The notes under the pieces were generated by a model that was given only the letters and a program-made list of their open reading frames with translations, had not been told where the DNA came from and searched no databases. From Planctomycetota bacterium (lineage in GTDB: Bacteria > Planctomycetota > Planctomycetia > Pirellulales > Pirellulaceae), in NCBI GenBank assembly GCA_963204965.1, contig CAUJKA010000135.1:1-39749 (forward strand): a stretch of DNA of 39,749 bases. The letters run 5' to 3'. Made by a program: the position numbers and the translations under genes. Within the stretch, counting starts at the first letter, position 1, and the number at the start of each line of letters is the position of its first letter. Positions 1-9,500 of the stretch are shown piece after piece.

Positions 1-852
1 TTTGCGCTGACTTACGTACACACAGTCTCGATTTCACGAAAAGAATTCAATAAGTGATTGGTCTTGAATTGAAATGGCGCTTAGACGACGTACCGTCGTC
101 TATGTACGTTTGGCTCAAGGCGTGGTAATAGATTGCCTGTAGAGAGCGAACATCCGTATATACGACTGATTAGCATCAAGTGGCTGGTAGTACACACTTA
201 GTACGTTTAGAGATTGCCGTTAGTGTATACACCGATGGTGCCAGATGTATCGAGTTTCGTTGAGCTTAACTTTGACTACGTTCTTCGCGTCTCGAATCAT
301 ATATGGAGCATCCGCAACGAGCAACTCAACCTATCCCGAGTCGCTGAAGTTGTTAGGTCCGCTTCCGCTCGGTTCGGCAAGTGATTGATTGTAGTTGTCG
401 CTTCGGATATATGGCGATCCAAACTGCCTTCAGTGGCGAGAGACCACGAAAAGCCGATTTGGATTGCGGTGTATATCTCGAATAAGTGCTGATTAGCTCG
501 GGAGAAGGTTGTGCCTTTAGTGCAACGACGATCAGAACAACTGGTCTTTGCTACGTATTGTACTTACCACTCACGGTGCGTCATGAGAGTCATCAGGAAT
601 TTCGGTACCAGTCGTGGGAGGCGTACTTGTGTGACCTTGTACGAGCCTTTTTGGTGAGTATCACGCTCTCGATTAGTGGGTGAGCTTCGAGCCAATAATC
701 ACCCTGGGAATCGGGATCTCTTCTTTCGAAGATTGCTGCAAACAGCTTGTTTTTTCCGCTATTTGAAAATTTGCATTGAATCACATCGATCGCAATACTC
801 GGATTAATCATCTCGTAACTTCTCGTGGCACCACCCCTTCAGGAAAGCAATC
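1..852. other. no recognisable gene; left-edge non-coding stretch
   Basis: I see no ORF with recognisable protein character on either strand, no tRNA and no clear tandem repeat. The short open frames here have no family signature or ribosome binding site. It lies on the side of the tyrosine recombinase away from the tRNA-Arg, so it may be interior to an integrated element that continues left of the window. I looked for a copy of the tRNA-Arg 3' end that would mark the second attachment site and found none. Confidence 0.4.
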
Positions 853-1110
853 GTGGCAAACCAACTAGGAAAACTGAGAGCTGAGCAAAATGTCTCCCAA
901 ATACTTGCCGAGAATGTAATCAGCTTGTCGCAAGCCGAGGCCCTGATAGAGAGAGCAATTGGTCACCGGCCATCGCGAGCAACTGTTTGCCGATGGATTA
1001 ACAGCGGAAAACTGCAGGCAATCAAAATGGGCCGCCAGCTGTTTACCTCAGAGCAGGCAGTGCATCGTTACTTAGTGGCCAAAACAGCTACCATCACCAC
1101 TTACAGTTGA
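853..1110 (+). CDS. excisionase-like / DUF1580-like helix-turn-helix DNA-binding protein
   Basis: An 85-residue protein whose central part (about residues 36-75) has the layout of MerR/excisionase-type winged helix-turn-helix domains: PSRATVCRWINSGKL is the recognition helix and turn, followed by KMGRQLFTSEQAVHRYL, where a short beta wing leads into a helix. Many planctomycetes carry such small proteins (DUF1580 and AlpA/Xis-like) near phage-type integrases. The start is GTG at 853, supported by AGGAAAG at 841-847 five bases upstream. It points toward the convergent tyrosine recombinase at 1563-2813. A role as recombination directionality factor or element regulator is inferred from this pairing. 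It could also be an ordinary small transcription regulator. Confidence 0.65.
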   Translation: MANQLGKLRAEQNVSQILAENVISLSQAEALIERAIGHRPSRATVCRWINSGKLQAIKMGRQLFTSEQAVHRYLVAKTATITTYS

Positions 1111-1562
1111 TGTTCACCAACTTCACCAATGAGCATCCTGGTTCCTGGGCGATTTTACAAGACCGGTTGGCGGTGATTGTGGCCTATGGTTGCGTTTCAA
1201 GGAAGTTGTCAATTCTGATTGTCGGTGTAATCAAGCGAAGGCACTCGCCCGCGTCGAGTGCAAGTTTCAACAGATTGAGATATCCCTGCTGCGCGGTGAT
1301 ACCAAAACACTTCTGATTGCCTTACCAAACAGCCGATTAACGACCGCCCAAGGAGCTTCGTAGCATAGCAAATGGATGCGGGTCAGCGATCATTGTTTCG
1401 CGGAGCTTGGCTCTACTTGAATAACGTCAGGATTGGTGGAGCAAACGGCCTAAATCGCATTCCTGAGTTGTTGCTTCATATTCCATGGTCCTTGTTGCAT
1501 TTGCCTGACCACCTTTGGGGTCTAGATCCTCCTGAATCTGCTAGACTCGGCTCTTTTGGACT
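1111..1562. other. non-coding gap between excisionase-like gene and recombinase
   Basis: Small open frames exist on the plus strand, but none resembles a known family and the longest overlaps the recombinase antisense. No RNA gene or clear terminator was seen. Confidence 0.4.
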
Positions 1563-2813
1563 TCAATTAGAATTCTCGTTGAGACGTGGAGCAGCTTTTG
1601 CAGCCTCGATTAGTTTGTCATGGGTCTGTTTTGCATATCGTTGGGTTGTCTTAATGTCGGAGTGACCAAGAATCACCTGCGACGACTCGAGCCCAAGTAC
1701 GTCTCGGACGACGACTGCTGTTAGATGCCTGATTGCATAAGGACTCCAGGGTTCTACTTTTGCCTTGACACATGCGTAGCGGATAGCTCGCCGGTAAGAG
1801 TCAGAAGTATATCGATCTCTAGGCGGTCGGCATCTTGTAGCCTTGCTTCTATCTTGTTGAGATGGCTGAACTTTCGACTTTCGTCGGGATCGCCTAATGG
1901 CATTGCGCTCTCGTTCTGATTCTGAAGGCGAAAACAGGTATGCATCATCGGCGCGATTGAGATAGTTTTCGAGGATTTCGCGTACATGGTCGACTATTGC
2001 TATCGTACGTGCTTTGCCCTTGTTGATGTTCTTGTGGGTCGCTGGATGATACATCCAGACCTCCGATGATCGATCAATATCGCAGGGACGCATGGATAGA
2101 AGTTCGCTCGGACGCATCCCTGTCGATACTTGCACGGCAACCATGTCGCGAAGCGTAGGAGTCAAATGCTTGACTGTCTCACGAATGACATCAAGGTCAG
2201 CTGCCTGTCGTTCCGGATTTTCTCTGGCAGTTGATTGGCCTCTACGGAGTGGCTCCAAAGTACGAAGCCGTCGATGAATCGACTCGTCACACAATTCGTT
2301 TGCGACCGCACTGCGAAAGAAGCGAATTACTGTGTTGGTACGGGTATTAATGTACCGACGACAAAAGCGACCTGAACTCTCCCAGCTGTCGCGAAGTGAA
2401 CGCAACGCTCTAGGGCCAAATTCCGCGACTGGAAGTTCACCAAACTTCTCGATTAGCTCGTCGGAGATGTCGCGATACATTGCCAGCGTCGCGGTATCCC
2501 CGATTCGTTTTTCTGCGTCGTTGCAGAAGGCAAGGGATACGTGCTTTACTAGGATCGGACTTTTTTCAAAATGGTGGACTAGGCCGCCGGGAGCTATCAA
2601 TGGGCCGGCGAGTTTGTCGATGTCACTCACACCAAATCCAGGCGGGAGCGACAGACCACCTCGCTGATACTCTGCGACAAGTACCGCATATCTCGCTAAG
2701 GACTCGGGCGAGCCATGCTTGCCGAGGTAAAAGTCTTGGCCATCGATTCTAACGACGGATTGACCGGAAAGATGAAATCTGAGTGCCGGTAATTGTGATT
2801 TAGGCCTAGCCAT
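1563..2813 (-). CDS. tyrosine recombinase/integrase
   Basis: A 416-residue site-specific recombinase of the phage-integrase (tyrosine recombinase) family, which cuts and rejoins DNA through a covalent phosphotyrosine. The N-terminal part (about 1-190) holds the arm/core-binding domain and a SAM-like segment; the catalytic domain follows. Visible catalytic residues are R234 in TGMRPSELL, a lysine near K265-K267 in the beta-hairpin KNINKGKART, R362-H363 in YAIRHLTA (Tyr at 359 replaces the usual first His of HxxR), H384 in LGHSD and the nucleophile Y393 in QRYAK. About 45 residues of basic linker (around 300-340) interrupt the domain. The ATG lies 174 bp from the 3' end of tRNA-Arg, the normal position for an integrase beside its attachment site. 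All catalytic residues are present, so it is probably active. Confidence 0.9.
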   Translation of the reverse strand: MARPKSQLPALRFHLSGQSVVRIDGQDFYLGKHGSPESLARYAVLVAEYQRGGLSLPPGFGVSDIDKLAGPLIAPGGLVHHFEKSPILVKHVSLAFCNDAEKRIGDTATLAMYRDISDELIEKFGELPVAEFGPRALRSLRDSWESSGRFCRRYINTRTNTVIRFFRSAVANELCDESIHRRLRTLEPLRRGQSTARENPERQAADLDVIRETVKHLTPTLRDMVAVQVSTGMRPSELLSMRPCDIDRSSEVWMYHPATHKNINKGKARTIAIVDHVREILENYLNRADDAYLFSPSESERERNAIRRSRRKSKVQPSQQDRSKATRCRPPRDRYTSDSYRRAIRYACVKAKVEPWSPYAIRHLTAVVVRDVLGLESSQVILGHSDIKTTQRYAKQTHDKLIEAAKAAPRLNENSN

Positions 2814-2854
2814 GACTGCGCTCCACTGGAGTTTTGTCCGGCTGCAGCTAGAAA

Positions 2855-2942
2855 CTCCCTTCCAGCCTGCAAAGATAGGTTGGAAAGGGGTTTTTCAGTA
2901 GTCGGACCAAATTTCCCTTGGTCGCACGGCCCAGAGGCCGGT
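2855..2942. repeat. cluster of three imperfect hairpins between integrase and tRNA-Arg
   Basis: Three consecutive inverted repeats fill the gap. The first (2855-2893) pairs CTCCCTTCCAGCC with GGTTGGAAAGGGG and is followed by TTTTT on the plus strand, like a Rho-independent terminator. The second (about 2904-2924) pairs CGGACCAA with TTGGTCG. The third (about 2928-2941) pairs GGCC with GGCC. There is no plus-strand gene that needs a terminator here, so recombinase binding sites or an attachment region are alternatives. Confidence 0.4.
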
Positions 2943-2987
2943 AACGCAACACGCGTTTCGACTTGATTTTCATTGCTTTTTCAGCAG

Positions 2988-3061
<74 letters not shown>

Positions 3062-3408
3062 GTAAGTGCAGAATTTTAGCGGAGAGGGCGCGGGGGGTCA
3101 ATCGGTTCTGGGAACATCTTGAGTTGAACTTTTGGGAGGGTGTTCGGGTTCGGGTCGTGGGGCTGGACGATTTTCATGTCGACTCGTCTGGCCCTGGCAA
3201 AATGTGTGGGGTCGGAGCGCTGATGGTAGAGGGAAGATTCGCTCAGGCGGATGAGGGATAAGCGGCTGATGGAGGTTTGAAGGGCGCGATGTGTGGTAGC
3301 AGAGGAGCGACTCGGTGTGTCGTCGCACCTAAAGGCGACTAGCGAAATGTTGAGGAAGAACGACACGGAGTGTCGTTGAACAATCAGGAAGAAGAGAGTC
3401 GAAAAAAG
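3062..3408. repeat. non-coding stretch with two related palindromes
   Basis: No gene is apparent. Near its right end is a perfect 8-bp palindrome with a GGA loop, AACGACAC/GTGTCGTT (3359-3377). About 50 bp earlier (around 3309-3323) is a degenerate copy, CGACTCGGTGTGTCG. The ACAC-GGA-GTGT core matches the larger hairpin repeats at 27190 and 33592. The palindrome lies just downstream of the PilZ gene's stop codon. Confidence 0.6.
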
Positions 3409-3789
3409 CTACTTTGGTGCGAAAGCTAGCTCGTCGAGTTGCTCAATGTGCTCAGAAGTGAGTTCGTCGGCCAATCCAACAAAGCGGATGCCATAATAAG
3501 ATCGTCGAATGTCAACGATCTTTAGCGAATCGCTCGGTGGAGGAACTTCGCGAACAACCTCGCTCTGAATTACTTGATCCTTCAAGTCCGGCAGCATGAT
3601 TCGCAGCCACACCTCCGAGTCGTCAAGTTGAACTTCGGAAGTGATTCTCGCTCCCACGATCGAGAGGTCGTCCGTCCATGCTCGAGATCGAATCCAATTG
3701 CCGTTCTTATTTCGTGAGTATACGACAACAGGCGTACGAACACCCACTCGTACCGAAGAACGCATCTCTTGATTCATGGTTGCGGACAT
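3409..3789 (-). CDS. PilZ domain protein
   Basis: A roughly 126-residue single-domain PilZ protein. PilZ domains bind cyclic di-GMP through an RxxxR motif followed by a [D/N]xSxxG motif. Both are present: R14-V-G-V-R18 and D41-L-S-I-V-G46, numbering from the ATG at 3789. The rest of the sequence follows the PilZ beta-barrel pattern, including a final YGIRFVGL strand. A TTG 12 bases further upstream would add four residues, but ATG is preferred. Neither has a strong ribosome binding site. It stands alone on the minus strand between the tRNA and the J-like membrane protein gene, so its target cannot be read from context. Being so short, it is probably an adaptor or receiver rather than an enzyme. 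Confidence 0.85.
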   Translation of the reverse strand: MSATMNQEMRSSVRVGVRTPVVVYSRNKNGNWIRSRAWTDDLSIVGARITSEVQLDDSEVWLRIMLPDLKDQVIQSEVVREVPPPSDSLKIVDIRRSYYGIRFVGLADELTSEHIEQLDELAFAPK

Positions 3790-4044
3790 TGTTCTACACA
3801 ACTGGCTGCTAAATGAAGCTCTTTGTAGATTAACTACTGACCATAGAGCGAATTGGAAAAGACTGGCGAACTTGAATTCCGAATCGAATAAGAAATCGAT
3901 AGGCTTTGTCGAGAATTGAACACACTAAAATATAGCTGTTGAATTGTGGTAAGCTCGCGTATCAGTATCCATCGGCAAGTTCTCCGTCATAACTTTTGCC
4001 GATTGTATCGATTCTAACGGATTAGGCAGTTGGCGGACTATTGG

Positions 4045-6078
4045 CTATTCCAGCGAATAGTCGTCGTCAAAGACTTCGTGGGTGTCAGCCGGAACAACTT
4101 CGGCCGCTGCGGCTGATTGCATGAGCTTGCGAGCATTCTCAATTGCAGCGGGATTCATCTTAGTATGCACTGCGGCAAACGAAGCCTTCGCCGCGGCGGA
4201 TTTTGGCCCCTGGTCCAACTTGAGATCAGCATAGCCATACGCCAAGTTGATGGGGACATCTTTCCACGGATAGCGCTTGATGCCCGAGGCCATTTTGACA
4301 ACCAATTTTTCTTCGCTGGATTCTACAAAAGCAATCTCCGAGTTTCCGACAGTGATCGTTTCTGAGGCCCCCATTCCTTCTAAGGCGCTCATCATCGCTG
4401 AATTGAACTGCTCAGCGAAATCCGCAACAGTGGAAAGTCTTCGAAGCTGTGCCTTCTGTTGTCCGCTCTTCGCACTAGGTTCGATTTTACCGAGCAACTC
4501 CTTGGCTTGTTCATACTGTCGCTCGCCAAGCAGATTTCTAGCTTGTCGCATTTGCTTTTTCCAAGTCGCCTTTTCTTGAGCGGTCAGTTCGACTTTGACC
4601 TCTTCCATTGGCGTTTCCGCCATTTCAGGTTTGCTAGGGTCAGGCTTAGCAGGGTCGGGCTTAGCTGGGTCTGCTGGATTTTCGCTGGGTTTCGGAGGTG
4701 TTGGATCGGTGGTAGGAGGAGTCGTTGCTGGTGGCGTTGCAGGCTGCATCGCGGGCGTTGCGTTAGCTGGCGAAGTAGAGGGTGGTGGAGTAGAAGGTGG
4801 TGGATTTGTCGCTGGTGGCATGGAAGCGGCAGGTTGCATCGGTGCTTCAGCTTGCATCGACGGATCGAGCATCATCGTAGCGTCGTTACCGCCGCCCGCC
4901 ATGTTCTCGCCAGGCTTAGGAAGTCCAGATCCAGTTTTAGGAAGTCCAGAACCGGGTTGAGGCAAGCCAGATCCCGCTCTGGGCAGTCCGCTTGGCTTCG
5001 GAGTGTTGTTGGCGTTGGGTTCTGCGTTCTGCGCCGGTACTGCGGGCGGGTTCCCGGCTGCTAAGTTGCGCTGGTCATTGGACCGCTTCAACATCACCAG
5101 CAACACGCCCAAAACTGCCAAAAGCACGGTAAGCCCACCGCTGACCATCAACAAGAGCGATCGGTCTCGCTTCTTTCGAACCTTGGACGGAGGAACCGAT
5201 CGAGCGTTTGATACTGCTGGTCTAGCCGCAGCAACAACTGGTGGTAGAGCCTGCGAGGAACCGCCAAATCCTAGGCTCTGAGTTTGCATGGTGTTCGTTG
5301 TGTTAGCTGGTCTTGCGGTCGTTGCCGAATCAAAATCAAACAGCGAGGATGACGAAGCAGCCGTTGCTGTGGAATGTGTGCCCGAAGTGGCCATCGTGTT
5401 CGAACCAAAGATGTCTTGCTGAACTTCGACCCCCAGTAGGCTTAAGAGCTTATGGAAGTCGCGGTCTAAATCCTCCATCGTGCGTTGGCCATCAGCATTC
5501 AACTCACTCGACTCGAGGAACGCAGATAGATCCAGCGGTGCAGAAGGATCGCCGCTTGGCAAAATTGTCTCCAACTCGGTTAGGTCCCAAGTTGGCTGCT
5601 GAATTAATGAAGCTGGCTGAGTCGCTTCAGCGAGCTGGGCTGTCTGGGCTGGTTGTGCTTTAGCACGAGTTGAACTCGATTCGGTTGATTGAGCCGCTGA
5701 AACAACCTTTTCAACCGATTGAGTAATGGCGCTGACTACGCTGGCGTTGGCTCGTTCCTTTTTCTTGTCAGCGCCGCTTACCTGCGCAGAGGTTGCAGCA
5801 GATTGCGCTGGTTGTGCCGCTTGATTCGCGCCAAAGACTTTATCCCACAACGAGTCGTACGCGGTTTTCTTTGCAGGATCGAGCAGATTTTGTTTGGCGA
5901 TGGCAAACAGCTTTGCGGCAGCTTGAGCGGGTTCGCCGGGCTGCATCTTCTTGACTTGTTCAGCGTATAGTCGCAACGCTGATCGAATCGCTTGATCGTC
6001 ATTCTCTTTGGGCGGTAGATTCAAGACCTCGTACAGGTTCGGAATCTTGGTTGGCCCTTTGGAGTTGCCTGTGGTCAT
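4045..6078 (-). CDS. large membrane protein with J-domain-like N-terminus and Pro-rich linker
   Basis: A 677-residue protein of unknown function. Residues about 13-82 resemble a DnaJ J-domain (NLYEVLNLPPKENDD, then helices ending in DPAKKTAYDSLW), but the HPD tripeptide needed to stimulate Hsp70 is absent. Residues 85-300 are low-complexity, rich in Ala, Ser, Thr and Gln. A positively charged stretch (KVRKKRDR) precedes one transmembrane helix at about 307-331. The following 160 residues are a proline-rich linker with internal repeats, SGLPxxG four times (363-390) and DPAKP units (469-484). A C-terminal domain (about 500-640) begins with a TPR-like helix pair (RNLLGERQYEQAKELLGKIEP). This arrangement suggests a cytoplasmic J-like part and a large domain across the membrane. 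Similar architectures are common in planctomycetes, but I cannot name a partner. It is monocistronic, transcribed away from the NRPS. Confidence 0.7.
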   Translation of the reverse strand: MTTGNSKGPTKIPNLYEVLNLPPKENDDQAIRSALRLYAEQVKKMQPGEPAQAAAKLFAIAKQNLLDPAKKTAYDSLWDKVFGANQAAQPAQSAATSAQVSGADKKKERANASVVSAITQSVEKVVSAAQSTESSSTRAKAQPAQTAQLAEATQPASLIQQPTWDLTELETILPSGDPSAPLDLSAFLESSELNADGQRTMEDLDRDFHKLLSLLGVEVQQDIFGSNTMATSGTHSTATAASSSSLFDFDSATTARPANTTNTMQTQSLGFGGSSQALPPVVAAARPAVSNARSVPPSKVRKKRDRSLLLMVSGGLTVLLAVLGVLLVMLKRSNDQRNLAAGNPPAVPAQNAEPNANNTPKPSGLPRAGSGLPQPGSGLPKTGSGLPKPGENMAGGGNDATMMLDPSMQAEAPMQPAASMPPATNPPPSTPPPSTSPANATPAMQPATPPATTPPTTDPTPPKPSENPADPAKPDPAKPDPSKPEMAETPMEEVKVELTAQEKATWKKQMRQARNLLGERQYEQAKELLGKIEPSAKSGQQKAQLRRLSTVADFAEQFNSAMMSALEGMGASETITVGNSEIAFVESSEEKLVVKMASGIKRYPWKDVPINLAYGYADLKLDQGPKSAAAKASFAAVHTKMNPAAIENARKLMQSAAAAEVVPADTHEVFDDDYSLE

Positions 6079-6531
6079 GATTCAGCCTTGAGAGTCCGTC
6101 GAAAAGGTAAGCTCGGTACGATAATCTTAATTGAATCTTGCTGGCAGTCGAAGTTGTGCGAAAAGTGAACCCTTAGAGATTATCGCAGAAATCGCGGAAA
6201 AGTACTCTGACTGACACTCTTGTCGCTTCAAAAGGCTTAGCAAAAATTGCCGAACGACGCTGATCAGAACTCAGTACCTGAGCTGAGTACTAACCCTGAG
6301 GAGTTTCAGTTTAGGTCTAGCGAGCAAAGACACCTGCCCATCACGAGTAAAACTCGGTAACATTTCGCTTACGATTTTCGCTAACGATGATGCAAATTGG
6401 CGTCTTTCTGCTGACTAGTTTGGATGATTGGTCTGGCGGATTTGGAATGTCGACTTGCTTGCCCGAATCGTTCACTGGTCGAGCCTCGCTCCCGATGACG
6501 GATTTTTACTCGCCGAAAGGATGGAAGGTCA
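6079..6531. promoter_or_regulatory. divergent intergenic region with nested dyad, upstream of NRPS
   Basis: This region separates the divergent J-like gene and the NRPS gene. It contains a 20-bp dyad at 6269-6288 with arms ACTCAG and CTGAGT around 8 bases, overlapped by a second dyad with arms AGTAC and GTACT (6273-6291). Both could be operator sites, but no regulator gene is adjacent. Plus-strand open frames here do not look coding. Confidence 0.3.
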
Positions 6532-9500
6532 GTGGATCAATTTCCTCTTGGATCGCTTACCGTAGAGCAACAACGAGAGCTGCTTGTCAAGCTTCTTAAA
6601 CGCCAAGCCGATGCGGCCAAGCGATTCCCGATGTCGGCTGGACAGCAAGGCTTGTGGCACGCCTTTCGTCGAAGTCCTCAGCTGACCGCCTTTAACGTCT
6701 TCTTGCCGACTCGCATTCGCGATCGATTCGACACAGCGGCTTTACAGAACTCGATCAACTTCATCGCTGGACGACATGCGGCTCTACGAACCACATTCAC
6801 CGACGAAGGTGGCCAACTTAACCAAATCGTTCACGATCGGCTTGATCCCGAGTTTTCTGTCACGGAGATGTTGGGAGCCAGTGACGACGCAGTTCGACAA
6901 CGTGTCATGTTGGAAACGCTAGTACCCTTTGATCTGGTCAAAGGTCCGTTGCTGCGCATCAGCGTATACAAGTTAGCCGACGACGATTGGGTAATTTTGG
7001 CTTTGACCCATCACATCATCGTCGATTTTTGGTCGTTGGTGCTGATCCTGAGCGAATTGCGTCAAAGCTACCCTCTATATGCGGCCGGACAAACACCTCA
7101 GTTTGCTGCTGCCCCCGATAACTACAGACAGTTTGTGCTGGATCAGACTCAACTGCTATCTGGTCCCACCGGTGATCGACTTGCCAAATTCTGGGGTGAC
7201 AATCTGGAGAGCGTTCCACCGATCATCGAACTGCCTCTGGATAAGCCTCGACCAGCAGCATTTACCAATCGAGCCGATTGCGAGTCGATACGCTTTTCTC
7301 CTGGAGTGTCGCAACGCGTCGTGCAGCTAGCCAGTTCGTGTAAGGCCACGCCTTTTGCTGTGATGCATTCGGTGATGCAAGTTTTCTTGCACCGATACAG
7401 TCGTCAAGAAGATTTCTTTGTCGGCAGCCCCTTCGCCGGCAGGCTGCATCAGAAGTACGAGCAAACCGTCGGATTCTTCATCAACATGTTGCCGGTGAAG
7501 TCGAGTGTTCATGGTGATTTGACGTTCGCTCAATTGGTCCAACAAACATCCGGTCGACTGGTGGACACGCTGGAGCATGAGTCCTTTCCCATTGCAGAGA
7601 TCGTTAGGCGAGCGAACATCGGTCGCGATCCAAGTCGCAGTCCATTGTTCCAAGTTAGCTGCACTTTCGAGCGAGCCCAGAAGCAAGAGGAGCTTGGGCG
7701 AGCGAGCTTTCTATTCCCTGATCAAAAGGTTGTCTTTCAATTCGGTGGACTGCATCAAGAGAGCTTCTACATTCCGCATCCAACATGCCACTACGATATG
7801 GAGTTCGTTTTTGAGCACTCTCCGAAAGGCTTGAATGCGATACTCATTTTCTGTCGCGATCTATTCAGCAGCGATTCTGTGAAGTTCATGGCCACGAACT
7901 TCGCAACTTTATTGGATAGCTTGCTCGACAATCCAAATCGAAGACTCGACCAAGTCCCATGGTCAACGTCGCCAATCGTTGCGACGCCTAAGCTAAACGA
8001 TTCAAAGCCAACTTCAGACGCGAATCTAGCTGACTCGTCTAATCCGACGCACAAACGGAAGAGTGACACTGTTCATGGCTTGATCGCTCGTCAGGTATTT
8101 GAAACTCCTGGTGCACTAGCTTTGCGAACTTCAAGCGCTGAATCACTGAGCTATTCGACCATGCTTGCTGCAGCCTATTCGTTGTCCAAGCAATTGCGAG
8201 AGGCAGGCGTTCAGGCTGAATCATTAGTTCCAGTATGCTGTCGGCGCGGCGATCTTGCGTTCGTGGGTATGTTAGCTGTCCAAATCGCTGGTGCGGCTGC
8301 TGTTCCTGTGGATCTTTCACAACCTTCAATCGAGCTCAAGCAATTGGTCGAGCAGACGCAGACGCGTTGGATCGTGACTGACGGAGTTAGCGAGTTCTCG
8401 AAGTTGAGTGGACCGGCGTTAAAACAGTTTGACCTTTTGCAACTGGTCAACGAGATAGGCAATAAAGTTGGAGTGGACATAGAAAGCGAGTTCACTAGTT
8501 CCGCTCAGTTGGAATCGCTAGCGCGAGTAGATTCGAAGCAGCTTGCTTACATGATCTACACGTCGGGATCGACTGGTGTTCCAAAGGGAGTTTTGATTGA
8601 ACACTCTGCCATCTGCAATACGTTGCATTGGAGAAGTCGAGTGCTTCCAGTAACCTCCGACGATCGCGTTTTGATGTTGCTTTCACATCAGTTCGACGCT
8701 GCGCTGGGGATCGGCTGGAGTTGTCTCGCTCAAGGTGCATCGATCGTTTGGCCCACCGACGAGGCAAAGCGTGATCCAGCGAAGTTGATTGAGCTGATCC
8801 AGCAAGAGAGAATCACAGTACTGCCTGCCGTTCCGAGCCTATTACGCGTCCTTGCTGCGAATCCTCTGTTGTCGCGCTGCGAAAGTTTGAGAATGATCTG
8901 GACGGGTGGCGAGTCTGTGTCTGCGGAACTGCCCGAGCAGATTCGCTCGCAGATTCAGATCGAGTTTTGGAATTTGTATGGACCAACAGAAGCGGCCGTT
9001 GAAGCTACAGCGATCGATATTACCGACCATTCGCCAGGCGATAATATGACGATTGGATTTCCGATCGATGGTGCTGAAGTGATTGCCCTTGATGCCAACC
9101 ATCATCCTGTTCCTGTCACGGTTCCCGGAGAACTGGCGATTGGCGGCGCGGGACTAGCGCGAGGTTACTTCGGGGACAAAGAACTGTCTTCGAGGAAGTT
9201 CATTCAGGACCCGCGGAACCCGAGTGAGCGGCTTTATTTGTCAGGGGACTTAGGTCGAGTACTAGCCGATGGCCGGATCGAATTCTTCGGACGTGACGAT
9301 CATCAAATCAAACTGCGAGGCTATCGAATTGAGCTGGGTGAAATTGAATCAACGCTCCAGTCTCATCCGCAAGTCGATCGAGCGGCGGTGATTGTTGATC
9401 AACCAGGATTGCCCTCAGCTCAGTTGATCGCCTTTGTAAGTGGCAATGGTCAGTCAGCAGTCGACATTGAATCGCTGAGAAACTATCTGGCTCAACGTTT

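Noticed and set aside
4459..5064. Plus-strand open frame of about 200 codons opposite the J-like gene
   Set aside because: It is the antisense shadow of the proline-rich linker and is full of Arg, Trp and Cys from complementing Pro and Ala codons.
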